Assembly: GCF_009649845.1 (NCBI RefSeq)
Contig: NZ_WJIE01000014.1
Span: forward strand, 159,063-223,062
DNA: 64,000 bases
Source of the DNA: Polyangium spumosum
GTDB taxonomy: Bacteria; Myxococcota_A; Polyangia; Polyangiales; Polyangiaceae
Direction: 5' to 3'
The notes beneath the pieces are model-generated. The model had not been told where the DNA came from. It saw nothing but the letters and a program-made list of their open reading frames with translations, and did no database searches. Below, one piece after another: positions 1 to 7,636 of this stretch (position 1 is the first letter of the stretch; each line of letters opens with the position of its first letter). Both the position numbers and the translations under genes were made by a program.

Positions 1-218
1 CCCGCGGGCTTGCGCGTGATCTTCGTGGGAAACAGGACCGCCGAGCGGCCCGTCACCGCTTGGGGCTTCGGATCGCCTTGCGGCGTCCTGCGCCCCAAAC
101 CCCCAGCCGGCTCTGCCGTCGCCGGGCCGCTCGTCCGCGGCGCCTCGGCCGAGGCAGGACCCGCGGAGCCGAGCGCCGCGAGGACCACCAGGAGCCGAGC
201 CGCGCGGCCGCCTCTCAG
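1..218 (-). CDS. Secreted protein, N-terminal part only (runs off the window)
   Basis: This reading frame is open on the minus strand to the window edge and gives a classic signal peptide: a short Arg-containing n-region, the hydrophobic core LLVVLAALGSA and the cleavage-like site PASAEA, then a Pro/Gly-rich segment. No ATG, GTG or TTG lies at a sensible position. The best start is a CTG at 218-216 that overlaps the TGA stop of the upstream gene (CTGA), like the ATGA and GTGA couplings elsewhere in this window. A GTG inside the hydrophobic core is the alternative and would spoil the signal peptide. It is probably co-transcribed with the outer-membrane-type gene before it. The product cannot be identified from this fragment. 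Confidence 0.45.
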   Translation of the reverse strand, partial: MRGGRAARLLVVLAALGSAGPASAEAPRTSGPATAEPAGGLGRRTPQGDPKPQAVTGRSAVLFPTKITRKPA

Positions 219-1774
219 AACATCACCACGCCGCTCGCGAAGACGTCGAAGGTGTTGCTGTCGCTCACCCAGAAGCGCCTCCCGACCGCGTTGATCGTGG
301 GACGATAGTTCGGGTTCGGAATACCCGTGGCCGAGACGAACTCGCCGACGTTGAGCTCGTTGCCGCTCTTGCACGGGCCCGACTGACCGATGTCGTCCTT
401 GAACGTCGGGTTGCACGGCTGATCCCCGCTGATCCCGTGCTTCTGATCGTGCGTGAACCCGATGCCCAGCGTGAACTTGACGAACTCGCTCGCCTGCCAC
501 GTGACCGAGCCCTGCCCGCGGATCGACGCGTACTGCTGCACGTCGGTCAGGCCCGTGACGTACGTCTTCTGCGAGTTCTGGTCGATGATCGAGATCGGCT
601 CCCGCATGCCCGCCGGCGCGTTCTCGTTGAAGTTCGGGTTGCGCTGGTACTTCGCCCACTGCGGCTGGCGCATCGAGCCCGCGCTGCTCGACCCGATCGC
701 GTCGAAGATCTCCGAGTAGTCGCGGCCCTCCGACGTGTACGTGCCCTGCACGCGCATGTCGAAGGTCAGCCGGCCGAACTTCTCGCGGTTCTCCCACGGG
801 ATGATCATGAGGCCGAGCGTCATCGTGCCCCGGATCGGCGGGCGGTTCACGAGCGAGCCCTCGAGGTCCGTGATGCCGTAGTCCGAGTCCTCCTGCTGGA
901 ACTCGAAGAGCGCCGAGAAGCCGCCGTACGGCTCGAGGTACTTGATGCGCTTCGAGACGAGCGTGTGCACCTCGAGCCCGATCGTCCCGCGCGTCACGCC
1001 CGGATCACGCTCGCCGACGTCGAAGCCCTCGAGGTCACCGTCGCGCACGCCGTCGCGGTCGATGTCCGACGGATGCGCGCACTGGAGCTGGCCCGTGGCG
1101 GGCTGCGTGTTGCACGCGTGCATGGGCGTGCCGAGCGCGAAGCGACCCTCGACGCCGAAGAGCAGCGTGGGCTTCGTGCGATCCCGCGCCTGGTTCATGA
1201 AGGCGCTCGTGTCGATACCGACCGCGAGGTACTCGAGGCCGCTGCGATCGGGCGAGGTGAACGGCAGGCCGAAGAGCTGCTCGCCCGGCGCGCCCGCGAG
1301 CACGATGTTCTGCACGTTCGAGCTGCCGTCGAGGTCCGTGAGCTCGCGCGAGTTGTTGAGGATGATCGGCGCGCGGAAGTAGACCGCGAGGTCCTTGTAG
1401 ACGCCGATGTCGACGCGCGGGATCAGGCGTGACGTCTGCTCGCTGTACGAGGCCACGTTGAGCAGGTTCGACGTGAACCCGCCCGACGTGAGGCCCGGCC
1501 CGAAGATGTTCGTCTCGCGCTGGATCTTCGCGCTCTTCGTCGAGTACTGGAAGCCCAGGCTGATCGCGATGTCGAACGGATCGCCGTCGTCGAAGGCGTC
1601 GATCACGTTCACCACCTCGCCGGGCTCCTGCATCACGCGCGGCTCGGTGGCGCTGCGCGGCTCATCGGCGAGCGCCGAGCCCGTCACGAGCGTCACGAGC
1701 GACGACGCGAGCCCGACGGCGAGACCGAGGCGAAAGCCATTGCCCTTGCGATCGCAGAACTTTACGCCTTCCAT
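215..1774 (-). CDS. Outer-membrane beta-barrel-type protein, unknown function
   Basis: The 519-residue product begins with a long n-region and a hydrophobic stretch (about residues 16-36) ending in a GSALADE-like signal peptidase I site. The rest is rich in Gly, Asn and aromatics with alternating polar/hydrophobic segments and ends in ...VVMF with a terminal Phe, as in outer-membrane barrels. This suggests an exported porin-like barrel of myxobacterial type, but I recognise no named family. The start is supported by AAAGG about seven bases upstream of the ATG. A TTGACA box lies upstream (see promoter). Its stop overlaps the putative CTG start of the next minus-strand gene. The barrel assignment is inference from composition. 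Confidence 0.75.
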   Translation of the reverse strand: MEGVKFCDRKGNGFRLGLAVGLASSLVTLVTGSALADEPRSATEPRVMQEPGEVVNVIDAFDDGDPFDIAISLGFQYSTKSAKIQRETNIFGPGLTSGGFTSNLLNVASYSEQTSRLIPRVDIGVYKDLAVYFRAPIILNNSRELTDLDGSSNVQNIVLAGAPGEQLFGLPFTSPDRSGLEYLAVGIDTSAFMNQARDRTKPTLLFGVEGRFALGTPMHACNTQPATGQLQCAHPSDIDRDGVRDGDLEGFDVGERDPGVTRGTIGLEVHTLVSKRIKYLEPYGGFSALFEFQQEDSDYGITDLEGSLVNRPPIRGTMTLGLMIIPWENREKFGRLTFDMRVQGTYTSEGRDYSEIFDAIGSSSAGSMRQPQWAKYQRNPNFNENAPAGMREPISIIDQNSQKTYVTGLTDVQQYASIRGQGSVTWQASEFVKFTLGIGFTHDQKHGISGDQPCNPTFKDDIGQSGPCKSGNELNVGEFVSATGIPNPNYRPTINAVGRRFWVSDSNTFDVFASGVVMF

Positions 1775-1796
1775 GGCAGACCTTTCCGTTGGACGG

Positions 1797-1826
1797 ACGC
1801 TACCGGCGCCGGGCGGAACGTGTCAA
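1797..1826 (-). promoter_or_regulatory. Putative sigma-70-type promoter of the 519-residue outer-membrane protein gene
   Basis: On the minus strand a perfect TTGACA (1826-1821) is followed after 18 bases by TAGCGT (1802-1797). This predicts a transcript starting near 1790 with a leader of about 16 bases that contains the AAAGG ribosome site. The -10 box is only partly consensus. Confidence 0.45.
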
Positions 1827-1839
1827 TCAGAAGTGCATT

Positions 1840-3231
1840 TCAGGGCCCCGACGGGGGCGATTGTTCCGAGGGGGGCTCGGGGAGGTAGCTGTCGCGCGGC
1901 CGCGGCTCGGTCACGGGCGCGTCGTCCGGCCCCGGCTCGATCTCGTCCGGGAAGATCGCGTCCGTGATGTCCTCGGCGTTGAGCTCCTCGCGCGCCGAGC
2001 TGAGATCCCGCGAGGTCTGATCGAGCCTGTCGGCGAGCACGCCGAGGAACTGCCAGAGCAGCTTCACCGCGAGCTCGTGCTCCTTGCGCAGGATCTCGAA
2101 GAAGTCGTTGCGGTGCAAAACGATGAGCTCACTCGGCTCGATCGCCGTCACCGTGGCCGAGCGCGGCATCGCGCGGATCAGCGCCATCTCGCCGAAGTGC
2201 TCGCCGGGGCCGAACTCGTTCAGCAGCGTCTCGCCGCGGCTGATGCGCACCTGGCCCGAGAGCACGATGAAGAGCTCGTCGCCGCGATCACCCTCCGCGA
2301 CGACGACCTGATCGACGTCGTACGAGAGCACGTCCGCGACCTGCATGATCCGGAGCATCTCGCGCTCGGCCAGGCGCGAGAAGAGCGGCATCTTCGCGAG
2401 CACCTCGCGCTTGAGGTGCAGGCGCCGCGCGCGGTTGTCGTCCTGTTTGTCGCCGGCGCCGAGGCGGACCAGGATCGCGGTGATGTTGTCCTTGCCGCCC
2501 TTGCGGTTGGCGAGGTCGATGAGCTCACGCGTCGCCGTCTCGCCGTCGGCCTCCTCGAAGTACGGCTCGAGCTCCGCCGTGTGCGCGATGTACCCGTGCA
2601 GGCCGTCCGAGGCGAGCAGGAACTGGTCGCCGGGCAGGACCTCGATCGTCAGCGTGTCGACCTCGACCCGCTCGTAGACGCCGACGGCGCGCGTGATCGC
2701 GTTCTTCTGCGCGACCTTCTCGATCTGATCGCGCGTGAGCTTCCCGCGCTTGATGAGCTCGTTGTAGACCGTGTGATCCTCGGTGATTTGCTGCACCTTC
2801 CCGCCGCGCAGGAGGTAGATGCGGCTGTCGCCGACGTGCGCGATGAAGCCGTGCGAGGCCACGATCAGGAGCGCCGACAGCGTCGTGCCCATGCCGCGTT
2901 TGTTCGCGTCCTGCTTGGCCTCGTCGTGGATCTTCGCGCAGGCTCGTTGCACCGCGAGCTCCATGATCGCGAGGATCTCCTTGGCGCCTGCCCGGCTGCT
3001 CACGCCCTCGCGCGCGTACTTCTCGACGACGTCCTTGTGCTTCTTGACCTCCTCGTGGATGATCCGCACCGCGAGCGCGCTCGCCACCTCGCCGGCCGCA
3101 TGCCCGCCCATGCCATCCGCGACGATGGACAGCGCGAGCTTCTTGTCGACGAGGAAGTTGTCCTCGTTGTGATCACGTACGCGGCCAACGTCCGTCGCGG
3201 CGTAGAACTGGATATTTTCGGACAGCGCCAT
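1840..3231 (-). CDS. PP2C-family protein phosphatase with C-terminal cyclic-nucleotide-binding domain
   Basis: This 463-residue cytosolic protein has a Stp1/PrpC-like PP2C phosphatase domain at about residues 8-245. The metal-binding motifs are visible: RDHNED (19-24), DGMGGH (39-44), GDSR, SDGLHGY and GGKDNITAI. A cyclic-nucleotide-binding (CAP_ED) domain follows at about 270-400 with GDELFIVLSGQV and GEHFGEMALI..RSATV. The C-terminal tail is Pro/acidic and disordered-looking. PP2C enzymes reverse Hanks-type Ser/Thr kinase phosphorylation, and two such kinases lie elsewhere in this window. The cNMP domain suggests ligand control, perhaps by products of cyclases such as the one at 30.1 kb; that link is inference. 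No membrane segment is present. Confidence 0.92.
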   Translation of the reverse strand: MALSENIQFYAATDVGRVRDHNEDNFLVDKKLALSIVADGMGGHAAGEVASALAVRIIHEEVKKHKDVVEKYAREGVSSRAGAKEILAIMELAVQRACAKIHDEAKQDANKRGMGTTLSALLIVASHGFIAHVGDSRIYLLRGGKVQQITEDHTVYNELIKRGKLTRDQIEKVAQKNAITRAVGVYERVEVDTLTIEVLPGDQFLLASDGLHGYIAHTAELEPYFEEADGETATRELIDLANRKGGKDNITAILVRLGAGDKQDDNRARRLHLKREVLAKMPLFSRLAEREMLRIMQVADVLSYDVDQVVVAEGDRGDELFIVLSGQVRISRGETLLNEFGPGEHFGEMALIRAMPRSATVTAIEPSELIVLHRNDFFEILRKEHELAVKLLWQFLGVLADRLDQTSRDLSSAREELNAEDITDAIFPDEIEPGPDDAPVTEPRPRDSYLPEPPSEQSPPSGP

Positions 3232-3365
3232 CGAGCCGCGAGGCTACCACGGGGAGTCTCGCGGCTACTACCCCCTGCCCCGGAGGCCCCTCCGGCCGTG
3301 GGAAACGCCTTCGCGCGCTCCGCAGAGCCGAGTTCCAGATGGAACTCGTGATCGCGGCGACAACA

Positions 3366-3545
3366 AAGGCGTCCGTCAAACGACGGACGAGTTCGCGCTT
3401 ACAACGAAGGCGTCCGTCAAACGACGGACGGCTTCGCGGTCGCCCCGAAGGCGTCCGTCGAACCACGGACGGGTTCGCGGTCGCCCCGAAGGCGTCCGTC
3501 GAACCACGGACGGGTTCGCGGTCGCCCCGAAGGCGTCCGTCGCCA
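3366..3545. repeat. 41-bp tandem palindromic repeat, four full copies plus a partial one
   Basis: Units begin at 3366, 3407, 3448, 3489 and 3530, each exactly 41 bases apart. Each full copy carries an inverted repeat: CGTCCGTC-AAAC-GACGGACG in copies 1-2 and CGTCCGT-CGAACC-ACGGACG in copies 3-4. Copies 3-4 also allow a competing CGAACC/GGTTCG hairpin. The period is not a multiple of three, so this is not a coding repeat. It fills the centre of the 437-bp gap between divergent genes (3231 minus, 3669 plus). Nothing else recognisable is in that gap. Confidence 0.9.
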
Positions 3546-3668
3546 AAAAGTCGGCTTCGCGCCCGCCGCGAGGTTGCCATCGGGCGCCCGTGACCCAGGT
3601 TCGCATCGTGGTGACGAGGCCGGTCGCCCGACGCGCCGCCGTGCTGCGCGAGAAGACGGAGAAACCGG

Positions 3669-4607
3669 ATGGACGCCCCGCACGCCGTGCTGGAAGTGCT
3701 CGCAGCCCGTGGTCTGGACGTGCGGAAATGCCGCGTCCGCGTGATGAGGTCCTATCGATATCGCCCCATTTTCCATTACTCGCTCACCTGCTTCGACGAG
3801 GCCACGGGCGCCCTCGTCCGGAAGGTCGTCATCGGCAAGCGTTACGCCGGCGAGGGCGGGGCCGCGATGTTCGAGGTCCTGCGTGAGCTCTGGCAGAATG
3901 GATTCGGCGGCGACCCCCGCCTCACCATTCCAGAGCCGATCGCCTACGTACCCGCGCTCGGGCTTCTTCTCCAGGACCTCGCCCGAGGAAAGGATCTCCA
4001 CCACCACATCGATCATCCAGCGCGCTCGCTCCGACACGTACGCCGGGCGGCGCGGTGGCTCGCGAAGCTCCACGGCATGCCCGCTTCGCGCGCCCCGCTC
4101 TTGCGCCTCTCGGACGAAGCCGAGAGCGCCGCCCGGCACGGCCGCGCGCTGGGCGAGCTCTTCCCCGCGTTCGCCCGCCGCGTCGAGGCGATCGCCGGGC
4201 GCGTGGTCGCCTCGATGACGACGCTCGGCGCGCGCCCCTCCGTGCCCACCCACGGGGATTTCCAGCCGAAGAACATCCACGTCTCGGGCGACCGGATCAC
4301 CGTCTTCGACTTCGATCGTTTCGCCCTCGGGCACCCCGCGCGAGACCTGGGTCAATTCATCGCGCAATGCCTGACCATGTCCTACACGCGCGCCGGGACG
4401 TTCCGCGAGGTCGAGCCATGGAACGCGGCCTTCCTGGAGGAGTACCGGCGTCACGCCCCGCCGGAGGCGACGTCGGCGCTCTCGACCTTCGTGCCGCGCT
4501 CGTTCCTGGAGATCCTGCATCACAAGCTCTTCGTGTTTCCCGTGGCCGATCCTTCCTTCCTGCCGGCTTGGCTCGACGCGTGCGAGCAGTGGGAGGACCT
4601 CGGCTGA
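3669..4607 (+). CDS. Aminoglycoside-phosphotransferase-like small-molecule kinase
   Basis: The 312-residue soluble protein has the APH/choline-kinase fold signature. The catalytic loop THGDFQPKNIHV (about residues 195-206) holds the catalytic Asp and metal-binding Asn, and it is followed by the DFG-equivalent VFDFDRFALGHPARDLG. The N-terminal lobe has a VRKVVIGKRY strand that could supply the ATP-binding Lys. The family phosphorylates hydroxyl groups of sugars, amino acids, choline or drugs; the substrate cannot be read here. A GGAG site precedes the ATG by about eight bases. It ends 17 bases before the GH57-kinase gene, so the two probably form one operon, which hints at a carbohydrate-related substrate (inference). 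Confidence 0.85.
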   Translation: MDAPHAVLEVLAARGLDVRKCRVRVMRSYRYRPIFHYSLTCFDEATGALVRKVVIGKRYAGEGGAAMFEVLRELWQNGFGGDPRLTIPEPIAYVPALGLLLQDLARGKDLHHHIDHPARSLRHVRRAARWLAKLHGMPASRAPLLRLSDEAESAARHGRALGELFPAFARRVEAIAGRVVASMTTLGARPSVPTHGDFQPKNIHVSGDRITVFDFDRFALGHPARDLGQFIAQCLTMSYTRAGTFREVEPWNAAFLEEYRRHAPPEATSALSTFVPRSFLEILHHKLFVFPVADPSFLPAWLDACEQWEDLG

Positions 4608-4624
4608 CATGGAGCGAAAATGCC

Positions 4625-7600
4625 ATGCAGGGATCGAAGAAGCAGCCGGCGCTGGCCATCGTGCAGCATGGACACCAGTACCTGATCACCGACGGGTACG
4701 ACAATCGCGAGGGCCTCTCGGAGGTGCTCGAGGGCTTCGCGACGGTCTTCGCGTTGCACCTGAAATACGAGGTCCCGCTCAACCTCCACCTGAGCGGGAC
4801 GCTGATCGAGGCGATCGCCTGGCACGCGCCGTCGTTCTTCGGCTGGATCCACGCGCTCCGTCGCGCCGGCCTGCTCGAGCTCCTCGGCAGCACCTACGCG
4901 CAGAACATCATGCCGTTGTTCTCCGACGAGCACAACCTCCGCCAGATCGACGAGGCGCTCTCGCTCTATCGACGCCACCTCGGCGTGGAGCCCGAGGCGA
5001 TCAAGGGTTTCTGGGTCCCGGAGCGGGTCTGGCATACCGAGAAGCTCGCGCGCGTGCTCCGCAGCGACTCGCTCCTCAATGGGGGCTACGCGTACGTGCT
5101 GCTCGACGATCGGCTGGCGTATCCGCTCGACGGCCCCTACGCCTTCAGCGCGCGTCAGCGCTTCGACGCGCGCACGCCCCCCACCGGACGCGCGCACGAG
5201 GCGCCCCCGGGGGGCGACCTCCCCTCGCTCCTGCCTTACCGCCTCGAGAATGGCGAGGGGCTCTGCGTCGTGCCGATCTCGGCCGTCCTGCGTTATGCCG
5301 TCCCGCCGCGACATGCTCGGCAATGGGAGGACGCGCGGGAGGTTTTGCGTCGCGTCGCCGCGGCCCCCGCGGGGGCGATCGCGGTCTACGGCGACGACCT
5401 GGAGAAGGCGGCCGCGGTGGGGCCGTGGACGAACGGTCGCTGGACACGCGCCAAGGTCGATCCTTATGAGAAATGGCTCGCCTGGATCGGGGCAGGGGCC
5501 GAGGTGAGGCCGGTCCTCCTCGCGTCGTTTTTGCGTGAGCACCCTGCGAGCCCTCCGCGTCGTGTCGACCCGGGCACGTATTTCGAACTCGCCCACGGGA
5601 TGCGCGCGGGGGAAGATTATGCCGGCTTCTGGCTGGGCTCGTCGTGGCGGCCTCACCGCGAGCTCCTGCTCGAGGCCGAGGCCTTGCTCCGGCGCGCCCG
5701 CGCCCCCCGCTCGGGCCTCTGGGAGCTCGCGTGGAAGCAGCTCATGGCCTCGAGCTGCGAGACCGCCTGGCACGACGTCGGGCAGGACGGCGAATGCCGC
5801 CCGGCGCCGTGGGCGCGGGCGATCTGCGCGCATGCAAAGAGCGTCTTCGTGATCGCCGCCGCCGCCGAATGGCAACGGCAGCGCGACGGACGCGCCCACG
5901 TCGAGCGCCTGGACGTCGATCACGACGGCGCGGACGAGGTGATCCTCAAGAACGATCACCTCTATGCCGTGCTCGCGCCGGATCACGGAGGCCGCCTCGT
6001 TTATCTGTTCGACCTGACGGCGGAGGGCGGGCGGCTCGTCGTCGGCAACCCGGCGGACGACTGGAACTGGCAGGAGGAGCAGAACCGCTACATGGAAATA
6101 CCCTCGAACCACCCGGGCGCCTTCGCCGACGCCGGGCACGAAAAGGACCCTTACCGGGTGCTCGCGGCGTTCACGCGGGAGGGCGGCGTCGAGGTTCAGC
6201 TCGTCCATCACGAGCCCGAGAGCCCGCTCGCCGGGGCGCTCAAGGTCTTTCGTTTGGCCGCGGACGCGCGGCGGATCGACGTCTCGTACGTGCTCCCGCG
6301 CGCGCCCGAGCGTTTCGGCGTCGGTGTCGCTCTTTCACCCGATTATCTGTCGCTGCTACACGAAGGAGGACGGGCGCTTCGGCCCATGAAGCGGAACGCG
6401 ACGCGAGGGTGGCGCAACCGGACGGCCTCGGTATGGGTCCACATCCCGCCGGGCGAGCCGGTGATGTGGGATCGACCCGAGCGCCCGGCGTGTGGACACG
6501 GCATGCTCCTGCGAGCGACGGCCTACGGCCGCTCCTTCGGCCTGTCGCTCGGCGTGGGCGCGATGCCTTCGCGGCGCGACGCCGCGCGGGCACGGCGAGA
6601 GCCGCGGCGTATCGAGGCGATCGGCGAGGCGCTCATGGCCTACGACCTGGGCCTCTGGGAATCGGTGCGGCCCCTGCCAGGGGCCAAGAACGACCATTAC
6701 GAGATCACCACGAACCGCGGGCGGTACGTCCTCCGGCGGTCCCGGCCCACGAAGACGCTCGAGGCCCTGCGCTTCGAGCACGAGCTGATGTCCTTTTTGC
6801 GCTCCCGCGGTCTGCCGGTCCCGGCGATCGTGCCCCCCGCGGCCGGAGGTACATGGGTGGTCGTGGAGGATCACCTGTATCGCGTCACGGCCTTCGTGCA
6901 CGGCGCCCCCTACCGGTCCGGCGAGCTCCGAAAGCTCCAGGCGGTCGCGCGCGCGCTCGGCGCCTACCATCAACACGCGGCGGCGTTCCGGCCGTCCGCG
7001 CCCTGCCCCGGAGAGCCCTCGCTCGAGGAGGGCTTGCGCGAGCGTATCGCCAGAGGCCCCGCGCGTAGGGCCGACGCTCCCGCGCGCCTCTCCGCGCTGC
7101 ATTCTCGCGCGCTCGCGCAGGCGGAGGCGACCCTCGTGTCCCTCGCGCCCCTGTATTCGACGCTTCCGCGGCAGCTCATCCACGGGGGATGCCGCCGCGA
7201 CAGCTTCGTGTTCTCCGGCGACGACCCGTGCGGCCTGCTCGACTTCGACAGCGCGCGTTTCGAGGCGCGCGCGCTCGATCTGGCCGTGGCGATTCACGAC
7301 TTCGCGAGGATGGAATGCGCGGCGGCGCTGGATCTGGCCGTCGTGGCCGCGTTCGTGGAGGCCTACCAGGCAGTGGAGCCGCTCTCCCCGGTCGAGCTCC
7401 ACGCGCTACCGCTTTTGCTGAAAGCGAGGCGGCTGAAGCGGCTCCTCGGCCGGTGCGCGCGGCTCTCGGGCTGTGACGCGCCGACGCAGAAGGACATGGC
7501 CGAAGCCGAGCAGGAGGCCGCTCGCATTCAATGGCTCGAGAGCCACGAAGCGGAGGTATACGCAGCGCTGGCGAGCCTCAAAGCGGATCGCCGCGGAGCA

Positions 7601-7636
7601 TCGAGAGCAGCACGCGCTTCTCGGTGGCGTCGGTGA
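4625..7636 (+). CDS. GH57-type glycosidase fused to a C-terminal APH-like kinase domain
   Basis: The 1003-residue protein starts at MQGSKKQ; the frame is open further upstream but that part is the shadow of the kinase gene. Residues about 1-400 resemble glycoside hydrolase family 57, with HGHQYLITDGYDN near the start and KGFWVPERVW (127-136), where E133 fits the GH57 region-3 nucleophile. A beta-rich middle (about 400-640) follows. From about 665 on there is an APH/homoserine-kinase-like domain (YVLRRSRP, then LIHGGCRRDSF and LLDFDSARFEARALDLA). The catalytic HGD is HGG (853-855), so this half may be a pseudokinase or use another base. GH57 enzymes act on alpha-glucans. Its 3' end overlaps the convergent GHKL gene by 59 bases. 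Confidence 0.85.
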   Translation: MQGSKKQPALAIVQHGHQYLITDGYDNREGLSEVLEGFATVFALHLKYEVPLNLHLSGTLIEAIAWHAPSFFGWIHALRRAGLLELLGSTYAQNIMPLFSDEHNLRQIDEALSLYRRHLGVEPEAIKGFWVPERVWHTEKLARVLRSDSLLNGGYAYVLLDDRLAYPLDGPYAFSARQRFDARTPPTGRAHEAPPGGDLPSLLPYRLENGEGLCVVPISAVLRYAVPPRHARQWEDAREVLRRVAAAPAGAIAVYGDDLEKAAAVGPWTNGRWTRAKVDPYEKWLAWIGAGAEVRPVLLASFLREHPASPPRRVDPGTYFELAHGMRAGEDYAGFWLGSSWRPHRELLLEAEALLRRARAPRSGLWELAWKQLMASSCETAWHDVGQDGECRPAPWARAICAHAKSVFVIAAAAEWQRQRDGRAHVERLDVDHDGADEVILKNDHLYAVLAPDHGGRLVYLFDLTAEGGRLVVGNPADDWNWQEEQNRYMEIPSNHPGAFADAGHEKDPYRVLAAFTREGGVEVQLVHHEPESPLAGALKVFRLAADARRIDVSYVLPRAPERFGVGVALSPDYLSLLHEGGRALRPMKRNATRGWRNRTASVWVHIPPGEPVMWDRPERPACGHGMLLRATAYGRSFGLSLGVGAMPSRRDAARARREPRRIEAIGEALMAYDLGLWESVRPLPGAKNDHYEITTNRGRYVLRRSRPTKTLEALRFEHELMSFLRSRGLPVPAIVPPAAGGTWVVVEDHLYRVTAFVHGAPYRSGELRKLQAVARALGAYHQHAAAFRPSAPCPGEPSLEEGLRERIARGPARRADAPARLSALHSRALAQAEATLVSLAPLYSTLPRQLIHGGCRRDSFVFSGDDPCGLLDFDSARFEARALDLAVAIHDFARMECAAALDLAVVAAFVEAYQAVEPLSPVELHALPLLLKARRLKRLLGRCARLSGCDAPTQKDMAEAEQEAARIQWLESHEAEVYAALASLKADRRGASRAARASRWRR

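Noticed and set aside
3366..3545. CRISPR array
   Set aside because: The units are contiguous with no unique spacers, and no cas genes are present; it is a tandem repeat.
4055..4624. N-terminal extension of the GH57-kinase ORF into the preceding kinase gene
   Set aside because: The extension is the shadow of the upstream kinase coding region and lacks similarity; the GH57 domain starts just after the ATG at 4625.
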